A DNA stretch of 64,000 bases from Gymnodinialimonas phycosphaerae (GTDB lineage Bacteria > Pseudomonadota > Alphaproteobacteria > Rhodobacterales > Rhodobacteraceae): the NCBI RefSeq assembly GCF_019195455.1, contig NZ_JAIMBW010000001.1, positions 3,376,001-3,440,000 on the forward strand, written 5' to 3'. Position 1 is the stretch's first letter, and the number at the start of each line of letters is the position of its first letter. Positions 45,994 through 54,304 of this stretch are shown one piece after another. The translations under genes and the position numbers were made by a program. The notes beneath the pieces are model-generated. The model ran no database searches. It had not been told where the DNA came from and saw only the letters and a list, made by a program, of their open reading frames with translations.

Positions 45994-46344
45994 CTAGCCT
46001 TTGGACAGCAATCCAGCGGGGCGTGTGTCGGACTGGACGAAATCCACCGGGGCCGTGCGGGCCGTCGCGGTGTTGCGCTTGAAGTCATAGCGTATCAGGT
46101 CGCCGTCTTCCGCCGAGGCGATGATCAGCGCCTGATAGAGGTGTTGCGCACCCTCGTAGATGTCGACCAGCCCGCGCAGGCGCGGGGCCTCATCGGCGAT
46201 CAGCGCAAAGCCGTCGCTGGTCATTTCCAGGATCGCGAACGCCTCATCCCCGACATGGACCGCGCGGGTGGCCTGCTTGCGTTTCACATGGCGACGCGCT
46301 GCGGCCAACTGGTCACGAATCTCTTTCGGTAGGTATTCAGACAC
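45994..46344 (-). CDS. Hypothetical protein (116 aa)
   Basis: The gene is read from GTG 46344, which has GGAGG 5 bases upstream; a start at 46383 has no such site. The protein is a mixed alpha/beta pattern with a Lys/Arg-rich helix (EIRDQLAAARRHVKRKQATR), then VHVGDEAFAILEMTSDGFAL and YQALIIASAEDGDLIRYDFK. No domain is recognised. It may form a separate unit in front of dgcN, from which it is separated by the hairpin. Confidence 0.6.
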   Translation of the reverse strand: MSEYLPKEIRDQLAAARRHVKRKQATRAVHVGDEAFAILEMTSDGFALIADEAPRLRGLVDIYEGAQHLYQALIIASAEDGDLIRYDFKRNTATARTAPVDFVQSDTRPAGLLSKG

Positions 46345-46635
46345 CGGATCCTCCGACAGGGCTGAGGGTTGCACGCAGATCAAGTTGGCGGATTTTCATG
46401 TCAGGTCAATGACATGGCGTGAACATAACCGCGCCGCCGCTGCTACCTTGGACGGAACTGGTAAACAATTCCCTTACCCACTTGGCGCTACCTGAATTGC
46501 TGCACTGCGGCAATCTTATACAGGATTGGGAAAGATTCTCGCCTGTGCGCGGATGCGGAGCCGCCCCTGCGTCCCTTGGCGTATACGCCGGGCAGTGCGC
46601 GCCCTATTTCCGACTCACCAAAGAAGGAGATGACG

Positions 46636-47625
46636 ATGGGCCTGCTTGTTGACGGAACATGGCAAGACACGTGGTACGATACCAAGAAATCCGGTGGTGC
46701 GTTCCAGCGGACCGAAGCGCAGTTTCGCAATTGGATCACCGCCGATGGCGCGGCCGGTCCCACCGGCGTGGGCGGCTTCAAGGCGGAAAGCGGGCGCTAT
46801 CACCTCTATGTGTCCCACGCCTGCCCCTGGGCCAATCGTACGCTGATTTTCCGCGCCCTGAACGGGCTGGAGGATCACATCGGCATCTCTGTCGTGCATC
46901 CCGACATGCTGGGCGACGGCTGGACTTTTGACGCCGACGTCGACGGCGCCACGGGTGATACGCTTTATGGTTTGCCCTTCGCCCGTGACCTCTACACCAA
47001 GGCGCAACCCGGCGTGACGACCCGCGTGACTGTCCCGATCCTGTGGGACAAGGAACGCGCCACCATCGTGTCCAACGAATCCGCCGAGATCATTCGCATG
47101 TTCAACGGGGCCTTCAACGACATCACCGGCAACGCTGACGATTACTACCCCAACGCCTTGCGCCCCCAGATCGACGCGATCAATGCGCGGGTCTATTCCG
47201 ACGTGAACAACGGCGTCTACAAATCCGGTTTCGCCACCACGCAGGACGCCTATGACACCGCCGTCTACACCCTGTTCGATGCGCTCGACTGGTTGGAGGG
47301 GATCCTGACCCAGAACCGCTACCTGACGGGCGACCGGGTGACCGAGGCGGACTGGCGGCTTTTCACCACGCTGGTGCGGTTCGATCTGGTCTACCACCTG
47401 CACTTCAAGTGCAATCGCAAGCGGATCGTGGATTATCCCAACCTCTGGGCCTACACGCGCGAGCTTTACCAATGGCCGGGCGTTGCCGGGACGGTCAACT
47501 TCGACCACATCGTGCGCCACTACCATTATAGCCACGAGACCATTAACCCCCACCGGATCATCCCGATCAATCCGCAGATCGATTGGACCGCGCCCCATGG
47601 TCGTAATGGATTGCGGGCAGCGTAA
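46636..47625 (+). CDS. yqjG: Glutathionyl-hydroquinone reductase (Xi-class GST)
   Basis: The 329-residue enzyme reduces glutathionyl-hydroquinones with GSH. It contains the Xi-class motif YHLYVSHACPWANRTLIFRA with catalytic Cys in HACPWA, then VTVPILWDKERATIVSNESA and the C-domain NGVYKSGFATTQDAYD, and FKCNRKRIVDYPNLWAYTRE. The start is decided by AAGGAG 6 bases before ATG 46636; the ATG at 46630 is too close. It is monocistronic or followed by cobC at 22 bases. The preceding 291-base gap has no gene. Confidence 0.93.
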   Translation: MGLLVDGTWQDTWYDTKKSGGAFQRTEAQFRNWITADGAAGPTGVGGFKAESGRYHLYVSHACPWANRTLIFRALNGLEDHIGISVVHPDMLGDGWTFDADVDGATGDTLYGLPFARDLYTKAQPGVTTRVTVPILWDKERATIVSNESAEIIRMFNGAFNDITGNADDYYPNALRPQIDAINARVYSDVNNGVYKSGFATTQDAYDTAVYTLFDALDWLEGILTQNRYLTGDRVTEADWRLFTTLVRFDLVYHLHFKCNRKRIVDYPNLWAYTRELYQWPGVAGTVNFDHIVRHYHYSHETINPHRIIPINPQIDWTAPHGRNGLRAA

Positions 47626-47647
47626 TTTCTTGTATCAAAAGGGGGCC

Positions 47648-48625
47648 ATGACCGCACTGTTTCCCAAACGCGACCACGGAGGTGGTCTGGACGCCGCCGC
47701 CGCCGAATATGGGGGGCAGCAAGAGGCATGGCTTGATCTGTCGACGGGGATCAACCCGATCGCCTATCCCGTCGGGGACCTCCCGCAAAAGGTCTGGAGC
47801 AGGCTTCCCGGCGAAGGCGCGATGGCGCGTCTCTTGCAGACCGCCCGCGCGTTCTGGTCCGTCCCCGATGAGGTCGAGATCATCGCCGCCGCCGGGGCCT
47901 CGCCACTGATTGCGCGCATGCCGGATCTGGCGGCTTTGTCCGGCGCGTATATCCCGATGCCCACCTATAATGAGCACGCCGCCGCCTTCGCGGCGCGGGG
48001 GCGGCTGAACGATCCGCGCAATCCGAAAAACCCGGTGCATGTCTATGTGCATCCCAACAACCCCGATGGCAGGATGTGGCCGGGCTCTGCCATTGGTGGG
48101 CGTCCCCTGACGATCATCGACGAAAGCTTCTGTGACACGGTGCCCGAGCGTAGCCACATCGCCCGCGCGGCCGAACCCGGCGTGATCGTGCTGAAAAGCT
48201 TCGGGAAGTTCTGGGGCCTTGCCGGGGTCCGCCTTGGTTTTGCGATGGCGCGCCCCGAGACCTTCGCGCCGGTCAACGGCAAGGGCACCCTGGCCGAGCT
48301 GATGGGGCCATGGTCCGTGTCAGGCCCGGCGTTGGAGATCGGGGCACGTGCCCTTTCGGATCTGGGCTGGGCCGATACCACCCGCGTGCGCCTTGGGCGC
48401 GATGCGGCACGGCTGGATCATCTGATGTTGACTGCAGGTGCCGAGATTGTCGGCGGCACCACCCTGTTTCGCACCTACACCCTGCGTGAGGGTGCTGAAT
48501 ACTGGCAAAAACGCTTGGCCGCGCATCGGATCTGGTCCCGGATTTTCCCCTATTCCACCAATTGGATACGCCTGGGCCTTCCGGGCACGGACGAAGAATG
48601 GGCCCGCCTTGAGGCCGCCCTTTGA
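47648..48625 (+). CDS. cobC: Threonine-phosphate decarboxylase (CobC/CobD, aminotransferase-fold)
   Basis: The 325-residue PLP enzyme makes (R)-1-aminopropan-2-ol phosphate, the linker of cobamides. It opens DHGGGLDAAAAEYGGQQEAW followed by LDLSTGINPIAYPV, then HVYVHPNNPDGRMWP with the aminotransferase Asn, DESFCDTVPE and VLKSFGKFWGLAGVRLGFAM with the PLP lysine in SFGK. Its stop overlaps the cbiB start (TTGA), so the two are coupled. The rest of the cobamide pathway is outside the window. Confidence 0.9.
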   Translation: MTALFPKRDHGGGLDAAAAEYGGQQEAWLDLSTGINPIAYPVGDLPQKVWSRLPGEGAMARLLQTARAFWSVPDEVEIIAAAGASPLIARMPDLAALSGAYIPMPTYNEHAAAFAARGRLNDPRNPKNPVHVYVHPNNPDGRMWPGSAIGGRPLTIIDESFCDTVPERSHIARAAEPGVIVLKSFGKFWGLAGVRLGFAMARPETFAPVNGKGTLAELMGPWSVSGPALEIGARALSDLGWADTTRVRLGRDAARLDHLMLTAGAEIVGGTTLFRTYTLREGAEYWQKRLAAHRIWSRIFPYSTNWIRLGLPGTDEEWARLEAAL

Positions 48626-49539
48626 TCGCCACCGCGCCGCTGCTTCTTGTGGCGATGATCCTCGATGCCTTGCTGGGGGAACCGCGCTGGCTCTGGTCGC
48701 GCGTGCCGCATCCGATTGTCGTGATGGGTCGGTTGATTGGCTGGTGTGACCGCGCGTTCAATCGCGGCGGGCGACGGGTGAACGGTGTGTTTGTCATGGC
48801 TGCCCTTGGCCTCGGCGCGCTGGGCCTTGGCTGGATCATCGTGGCGCTGCCCCTTGGATGGCTATGGCAAATCCTGATCGCGGCGGTTCTTTTGGCGCAG
48901 AAATCCCTTGTGCAGCATGTGGCGGCGGTGGGCGACGGTCTGCGCCGGTCTCTGGACGACGGCAAGCAAGAGGTCGCGATGATCGTGGGACGCGACACTG
49001 GCCCGCTGGATGAGGCCGCCGTTGCCCGCGCCGCGATTGAAAGCGCGGCCGAGAATATGTCCGATGGCGTCGTCGCCCCCGCCTTCTGGTTTCTGGTGGC
49101 CGGGCTGCCGGGCCTGTTGCTCTACAAAATCACCAATACCGCCGACAGCATGATCGGCCACCGCACCCCCCGGCATGAGGCGTTCGGATGGGCCGCCGCC
49201 CGGTTCGATGATGTGCTGAATTACATCCCCGCCCGCCTCACCGCGCTTTTGATCGCGCTGACCCGTGGCCCCGCCGTTCTGCGCTGCGCTTATCGCGACG
49301 GTCCCAAGCACCGCTCTGTCAACGCAGGCTGGCCCGAGGCCGCGATGGCCGCAGCCCTCGGCCTCTCCCTCTCCGGCCCCCGCGCCTATGGCGGCGAGAT
49401 GACCACCGACGCGGCGCTCAACCCGGAAGGCACGCGCGCCGCCACGCCCGGCGATATCGCGGCTGCGGTGGGCGTGCTCTGGCGGGTGTGGGGGGCGATG
49501 ATTGCCGCCGTGGTGTGCCTCTGGCTCGTGGGCGGCTAG
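48622..49539 (+). CDS. cbiB: Adenosylcobinamide-phosphate synthase
   Basis: The 305-residue membrane protein joins aminopropanol phosphate to adenosylcobyric acid. Family blocks: LLVAMILDALLGEPRWLWSR, HPIVVMGRLIGWCDR, VGRDTGPLDEAAVARAAIES with AENMSDGVVAPAFWF, and LLYKITNTADSMIGHRTPRH. At least four hydrophobic helices are seen. It starts at a TTG overlapping the cobC stop (TTGA). It uses the product of the preceding gene. Confidence 0.92.
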   Translation: MIATAPLLLVAMILDALLGEPRWLWSRVPHPIVVMGRLIGWCDRAFNRGGRRVNGVFVMAALGLGALGLGWIIVALPLGWLWQILIAAVLLAQKSLVQHVAAVGDGLRRSLDDGKQEVAMIVGRDTGPLDEAAVARAAIESAAENMSDGVVAPAFWFLVAGLPGLLLYKITNTADSMIGHRTPRHEAFGWAAARFDDVLNYIPARLTALLIALTRGPAVLRCAYRDGPKHRSVNAGWPEAAMAAALGLSLSGPRAYGGEMTTDAALNPEGTRAATPGDIAAAVGVLWRVWGAMIAAVVCLWLVGG

Positions 49540-49595
49540 GGTGCTTTGGGTCAGTCGCCGATCTTGCTATAGATGCGCGACACGAAAGGCGTGCG

Positions 49596-50117
49596 ATGGA
49601 TCCGCTCACGACTGCCCCGACCCTGAAGACCGAAAGGTTGATCCTGCGCGGCCCCCGGCGCGCGGATCTGCCCGCCTTCACCCGCTTCGTCACCAGCGCG
49701 CCGTCGATCATCGCGCAAGATGAAGCAGGCTCGCCCGAGGATGCCTGGTTCGGCTACATGATCGGCGTGGGCCATTGGCATTGGCACGGCTTCGGATTTT
49801 TCGTGCTGGAGGAACAGGCCACCGGACAGCCCATGGGCCGCGTGGGCCTGCTGAAGCATGTCCATTGGCCGGACGTGGAACTGGCCTGGCACTTGTTCGA
49901 GGAAGGCGAAGGGAAGGGATACGCGACCGAGGCCGCGCGGGCGGTGAAGACATGGGCGCACGACGCGCTGGGGCTGGACCGGCTGCACAGTTATATCGAC
50001 GTGACCAACGCCCGCTCGCAGGCCGTGGCCCGGCGGCTTGGGGCCACCACCGACGGCACGCGCGCCGCCCACGAGCCGGAGGCCGAGGTTTGGGTTCATC
50101 CGGTGGACACCCCCTAG
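49596..50117 (+). CDS. GNAT family N-acetyltransferase (RimJ/RimL type)
   Basis: The 173-residue protein is a GNAT3/RimJ-like enzyme: TERLILRGPRRADLPAFTRF at the start, VELAWHLFEEGEGKGYATEA as motif A, and LHSYIDVTNARSQAVARRLG as motif B. It resembles acetyltransferases of ribosomal protein N-termini, but the acceptor is unknown. The start is ATG 49596 with AAAGG upstream. It follows cbiB by 56 bases on the same strand but looks functionally separate. Confidence 0.85.
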   Translation: MDPLTTAPTLKTERLILRGPRRADLPAFTRFVTSAPSIIAQDEAGSPEDAWFGYMIGVGHWHWHGFGFFVLEEQATGQPMGRVGLLKHVHWPDVELAWHLFEEGEGKGYATEAARAVKTWAHDALGLDRLHSYIDVTNARSQAVARRLGATTDGTRAAHEPEAEVWVHPVDTP

Positions 50118-50236
50118 GATGCTCGTGGCGGCAGCCGAGGTCCGCCAATGGAGGGGTCCGCCGTCACCCAAGCCCTTGCACCGCCCCCCGCGCGCTGTAT
50201 CGTCGCTAAAACATTTGACTAACAGGATCATTTCAC

Positions 50237-51412
50237 ATGCGTCGTTTCCTCGCCCCGCTACTCTTGTCTCTCACCCTCGGCACTGCGGCCACCGCGCAGC
50301 AATGCGGCGGCGATTTCGGCCAGTTCGTCCAGGGCCTCCGCGCCGAAGCGGCAGAGCGCGGCCATAGCCAGGAGGCCATCGATGGCTTCTTCCGCCACGC
50401 CAGCTATTACCAGCGTGCGTTGGATGCGGATCGCAGGCAGGGCATCTTCGCGGTGCCGTTCACCGATTTTGCCCGCCGTCTGATCAGCCAGGGCCGCATG
50501 GACAACGGCCGCCGCAACGCCGAGCGCCAAGCCGCCACCTTCGCCGAGATCGAGCGTCGCTTCGGCGTCTCACGCGGCATTCTTCTGTCGTTCTGGGCGT
50601 TCGAGACCGACTACGGCGCGTTCCAGGGCGATTACAACACCCTCGACAGCCTTGTGACGCTGGCCCACGATTGCCGCCGCCCCGAGCTTTTCCGCCCCGA
50701 GGTTTTCGGCGCCCTGACGCTCTATGAAAACGGCGACTTCGACCCGGTGAACACGCAAGGCGCCTGGGCCGGGGAAATCGGCATGGTGCAAATGCTGCCA
50801 GAAGATATCGTGAACCACGGTATCGACGGTGATGGCGACGGCCATGTCTACCTGCAAACCTCCGCGCCAGATGCCCTGATGTCCGGGGCCAATATCCTCT
50901 CGTCCCTTGGCTGGCGCCCCGGAGAGCCGTGGCTGGTCGAGATCACCGTGCCCGCTGATCTGGATTGGTACCAGACCGGCATCCACACCACCCGTAGCGT
51001 CGCCGATTGGGAGGCCGACGGTGTGGCAGGCCGCTCCGGCCCGCTGCCTATGCGCAACGCCCAGGCCTCCGTGGTCCTGCCCCAGGGGCGCAACGGCCCC
51101 GCCTTCCTCGCCTACCCCAACTTCAACGTCCTGTTCGAATGGAACCAGTCCTTCACCTACGTCCTGACCGCCGCCTATTTCGCTACCCGCCTGGAAGGCG
51201 CCCCCGTGTTCGACGCGCGCAACCCCGAGCCAGGCCTTGACGGCAACGCCATGCGCGCGCTGCAAGAACGGCTCCAGGCGCGGGGCCATGACGTGGGCCG
51301 GATCGACGGCATCCTCGGCGCCGGCACCCGTGCCGCCGTGCGCGAGGAACAGCGCCGCCTCGGCATGCCCGCCGACGCCTGGCCCACCCGCGCGCTTCTG
51401 AACGCACTCTGA
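50237..51412 (+). CDS. MltB-type lytic murein transglycosylase (second copy)
   Basis: The 391-residue protein has a signal peptide (MRRFLAPLLLSLTLGTAATAQ), an SLT_2 domain with GILLSFWAFETDYGAFQGDYN (catalytic Glu), GAWAGEIGMVQMLPEDIVNH and VYLQTSAPDALMSGANILSS, and a C-terminal PG_binding_1 domain from about residue 330 (LQARGHDVGRIDGILGAGTR). It lacks the Pro-rich linker of the enzyme at 35250-36746. Two such enzymes in one window suggest redundancy in wall remodelling. Confidence 0.92.
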   Translation: MRRFLAPLLLSLTLGTAATAQQCGGDFGQFVQGLRAEAAERGHSQEAIDGFFRHASYYQRALDADRRQGIFAVPFTDFARRLISQGRMDNGRRNAERQAATFAEIERRFGVSRGILLSFWAFETDYGAFQGDYNTLDSLVTLAHDCRRPELFRPEVFGALTLYENGDFDPVNTQGAWAGEIGMVQMLPEDIVNHGIDGDGDGHVYLQTSAPDALMSGANILSSLGWRPGEPWLVEITVPADLDWYQTGIHTTRSVADWEADGVAGRSGPLPMRNAQASVVLPQGRNGPAFLAYPNFNVLFEWNQSFTYVLTAAYFATRLEGAPVFDARNPEPGLDGNAMRALQERLQARGHDVGRIDGILGAGTRAAVREEQRRLGMPADAWPTRALLNAL

Positions 51413-51477
51413 CGCAAACGCGCAACGCCCCCCGCACCCGGCGTATCCTGTCAGCCCACCACCGACAGGATACGCCC

Positions 51478-52326
51478 ATGCACGACATCCACACCATCGC
51501 CCTCACCGACATCGACGCCGATGCCCTTCCCCGCGACCGCATCTCCCTTGCGCCCTCCGCCCTTGCGGAACTGCAAGCCTCCATCGCGTCCCTCGGCCTC
51601 ACCCACCCCATCGAGGTCTGGGCCAAGCACGATCCCCTCCCCGACACGCCCCGCCATGGCCTGATCTCCGGCCTGCGCCGCCTCACCGCCGTGCGGGCGC
51701 TCGGCCACACCACCATTCCCGCCTTCATCCGCGACCCCTCCGACATCGCCGAGGCCATGACCCGTATGGTGACCGAGAATGAGATCCGCGCCGCCATTTC
51801 CCCGTGGGAAAAAGGCCGCCTTGTCACGGAATCGGTGGCCGAGGGCCTCTTCCCCACCCTCGACGCCGCCACCGACAGCCTCTACCGCACCCTCGACCGC
51901 CACCGCCGCGCCCGCATCCGCGCCATGGCCGACGTCGTGGCCGAGATCGGTGACCACCTGCTGACCGCGCCCGAGGCCCTCAGCCAGAACCAGATCACCC
52001 GCATCGCCTTCGCCCTGCGCGCCGACCTAGGCCCCCTCATCACCACCGCCCTGCGCACCTCGAAACAAAAATCCCCCGACGCCCAATGGAAAACGATCCT
52101 GCCGATCCTGCTGGAGGCCGAAGAAGCCGCCCGCACCCCGGACACCGCCCTCTACCGCCCGGGCCGTCCTCGCCGCACGGCCCAGGTGCGGTCGAAACTG
52201 AATATCAGGCGAGAGAGAACCCCCGACGGCTGGTCGCTGCGGTTCACAGGACCAGAGGCAACCGGCCCGCTTATGGAGGACATCATGGATGCAGTGGAGG
52301 ACCAGTTCGGTAACAGACAACGGTGA
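51478..52326 (+). CDS. ParB-like N-terminal domain protein
   Basis: The 282-residue protein begins IALTDIDADALPRDRISLAP, a ParB/Spo0J-type N-terminal domain, with the GLRRLTAVRALGH motif that in chromosomal ParB reads GERRxRAA and binds CTP, then a helical middle with ENEIRAAISPWEKGRLV (helix-turn-helix-like). It lacks a recognised ParB dimerisation C-domain and there is no parA nearby. RepB/KorB-like plasmid regulators and phage ParB-like proteins share this start. G+C is high, unlike the gene that follows. Confidence 0.8.
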   Translation: MHDIHTIALTDIDADALPRDRISLAPSALAELQASIASLGLTHPIEVWAKHDPLPDTPRHGLISGLRRLTAVRALGHTTIPAFIRDPSDIAEAMTRMVTENEIRAAISPWEKGRLVTESVAEGLFPTLDAATDSLYRTLDRHRRARIRAMADVVAEIGDHLLTAPEALSQNQITRIAFALRADLGPLITTALRTSKQKSPDAQWKTILPILLEAEEAARTPDTALYRPGRPRRTAQVRSKLNIRRERTPDGWSLRFTGPEATGPLMEDIMDAVEDQFGNRQR

Positions 52327-52680
52327 CTTCCCGTAGGGTGGGTGCAACCCACCACCCGTAGACCGGGCCTCGGCCCGGATAAGAAACGCCCCGGCAGGGT
52401 TTTTTTTGGAGGGAAAGTGATGGGAGGGGGGTGATGACTCTTAATGCCGAAAAGCCGAAGTTCGCCGTTACCCCAATGAACGTCCGCGCCAGCTGAAGCA
52501 CCTTTGCAGCTCGCTCCAACATCTTGTGGCAGACTTCGAGAGTCGGCTGTATGTGGTGCTTGAAGTTGGTCGTCATTGCCTTTTCGTGCTTCTTGCTTTA
52601 TCTCCACTACAGGCAATCCTGCCGCCGGGGTCATCGCACCCCGCAACATTGGTCCTTCGTGGCCTATGGAGTACTCGAGA
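52327..52680. other. 354-base intergenic region with hairpins and AIPR leader
   Basis: The region carries two hairpins just after the ParB-like stop, GGTGGGT-GCA-ACCCACC at 52337-52353 and CCGGGCC-TC-GGCCCGG at 52363-52378, and a T8 run at 52400-52407 that may terminate that gene. From about 52435 base composition falls. A minus-strand frame of about 97 codons (52283-52576) crosses it, but I could not support it as a gene. The last part is the leader of the AIPR-like gene, with GGAG 9 bases before the ATG. Nothing else is recognised. Confidence 0.6.
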
Positions 52681-53904
52681 ATGGCTATCAAACCATATCG
52701 GTTTGAGGTGTCCGAGGCGCGTAGCGTCAAACACCCAACTCTTCCTAAAATCGTCAAGCACACTTTTTTGGTGCCTGCGCATCTGTTCCCGAAGGGCGTT
52801 CCGACTGGGGCAAACTTGCGTGATCCGGTCGGCATGAACCGACAGGTCTATAAGGACGTCAAAGCAAGCCTCGAAGGCAAGGAGGCACTGCCGGGTACCT
52901 TCGATCTGTTGAACCTGGGAATTACGATCATTGCCGAAGATATTGAGGTGATCGACAAGCGGGTCTTCGACGTCATGATTGACGATGACTATGGGATCGC
53001 CAATGGCGGCCACACAACCCAAATTATCTACGACTGCCAAGAGGATGACTCGATCGCCGAAGGCCAGCACGTCGAAGTCAAAATCATTACCGGGCTAGAA
53101 GGCGGCGAAAACCACACGCTGCGTGTGGATATTGCAAGGGGGCAAAACACCGGGATTTCAGTGCAGCCCCGTTCGATCTTTGAACTAGATGGGGCTTTCG
53201 AGAGCCTCAAAGCGATTGTGAAGGATCAAGACTGGGCAAATGATATTGGCTTCAAGGAGTCGGACAAGAAGGACATTGACGTCCGCGAGTTGGTTTCAGT
53301 GCTGGAATTGATGAACGTCACTGACTTTCCTGTGCGAGACACGAAGCATCCGATTGCGGCCTATGAAAAGTGGTCAACCCCTCTCAAAAAATTTGGGGAT
53401 GACTATGAAGACAATCGTGAGAATCCTGTCGGCCGGAAATATGCGGTTTTTGAACCTTTGCTGCTCGATATTCTGGTTCTCTACGACCACATTCGCCGCG
53501 ACTTCCTTCGCGTCTACAATGAAACGGTTGGCGGCCGCGCGGGAAATCTACGGATCGTGGAAAAGGCCCCACCGAGCAAGGGACGGTTTCAATTCCGTTA
53601 TGCTAATCTAGATGACCATGATCAGCGTTTGACTAAAGGTGCCGCCTATCCAATTCTGGGGGCATTCCGCAACTTTGTCACGGTAAATCCTGAAACTGGC
53701 GTCGCAGAGTGGCAAGGCGGTTTCGAGAATGTCCTTGCTTCTTGGCGTGATCTTGCTCCCGAATTGGTGGCGGAAACCAAGCAGGCCATTCGGGATATTG
53801 GCAATGCTCCAGACTCGCTCGGCAAGAACCGCAACCACTGGGCCAACTTGTTCAAAACTGTGCGCTTGCATGTAATGCAGCAGCAGTTGGACACGATGGG
53901 TTGA
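52681..53904 (+). CDS. AIPR-like (abortive infection phage resistance) protein
   Basis: The 407-residue protein has the AIPR core: FDLLNLGITIIAEDIEV (residues 74-90, the N-x-G-I-T-I-I/x pattern) and IANGGHTTQIIYD (residues 106-118, where the family reads hhNGxQT), then VDIARGQNTGISVQPRSIFE and the hydrophobic helix LLLDILVLYDHIRRDFL. This resembles AIPR, associated with abortive infection in lactococci, though family length varies. An alternative is a related DGQHR-type domain. One 60-base stretch (53221-53280) has 27 G/C (45%), far below neighbours, which fits horizontal acquisition. It is coupled to the small gene after it. Confidence 0.72.
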   Translation: MAIKPYRFEVSEARSVKHPTLPKIVKHTFLVPAHLFPKGVPTGANLRDPVGMNRQVYKDVKASLEGKEALPGTFDLLNLGITIIAEDIEVIDKRVFDVMIDDDYGIANGGHTTQIIYDCQEDDSIAEGQHVEVKIITGLEGGENHTLRVDIARGQNTGISVQPRSIFELDGAFESLKAIVKDQDWANDIGFKESDKKDIDVRELVSVLELMNVTDFPVRDTKHPIAAYEKWSTPLKKFGDDYEDNRENPVGRKYAVFEPLLLDILVLYDHIRRDFLRVYNETVGGRAGNLRIVEKAPPSKGRFQFRYANLDDHDQRLTKGAAYPILGAFRNFVTVNPETGVAEWQGGFENVLASWRDLAPELVAETKQAIRDIGNAPDSLGKNRNHWANLFKTVRLHVMQQQLDTMG

Positions 53905-53915
53905 GGAGGAGCGAC

Positions 53916-54050
53916 ATGAGCAGCCAGGAAAACAAACTCCTCATCAAAATTGGAAAGCACTTCGAGGCCAACGCCAGTGGCAGTATCGCTGTCTGTGCTG
54001 TTGCCATAATCGCGCTGACACTCGTCGCGGTTGGCTTTTCTTTCATGTAA
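53916..54050 (+). CDS. Small single-pass membrane protein (44 aa) downstream of the AIPR-like gene
   Basis: Strong ribosome site GAGGAGGA overlaps the AIPR stop and lies 6 bases before ATG, so translation should be coupled. The protein has a short charged N-terminus (MSSQENKLLIKIGKHFEANA) and one hydrophobic helix from about residue 21 to the end (SGSIAVCAVAIIALTLVAVG, then FSFM). The tail ends at a TAA. It is too short to assign by similarity. Membrane anchoring next to an abortive infection protein suggests a partner or effector, which is inference. Confidence 0.65.
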   Translation: MSSQENKLLIKIGKHFEANASGSIAVCAVAIIALTLVAVGFSFM

Positions 54051-54281
54051 ACAAGGTTGGCGGCCGAATGTTTTTGGCCGCCTCCCAAATGTTGTGTCTA
54101 TAGCTGTATTCATCTTCTGTGTTTGCTGGTCTGGGCAAGCTATCAGCGATGGTTTTGGTGGCCGTTGGGGCAAACGTTGGCTTTTGGCCTAAACCCCTCA
54201 AATCTCAATAACCCGCCCCAAATCCCCCTAACAGAACCTTAACAAATCCAAAAACAAAACAAAAACAACCCCTTAACACCC

Positions 54282-54297
54282 TGCTCAAGCTTGAGCA
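54282..54297. repeat. Palindrome TGCTCAAGCTTGAGCA, copy 3 of 3
   Basis: A perfect 16-bp palindrome, 7 bases beyond the stop codon of the minus-strand smc gene and followed on the plus strand by CCCC. Left of it lies an A/C-rich run (aaaacaaaacaaaaacaacc), which on the minus strand is U-rich, so this copy might help terminate smc. Confidence 0.85.
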
Positions 54298-54304
54298 CCC
54301 CGGA

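Noticed and set aside
46345..46635. Riboswitch upstream of the hydroquinone reductase or cobC
   Set aside because: No cobalamin or other riboswitch core was found in the gap; only short AT-rich stretches.
52283..52576. 97-codon minus-strand frame between the ParB-like and AIPR-like genes
   Set aside because: I considered a transposase remnant, but no motif supports it and its end overlaps the ParB-like gene.
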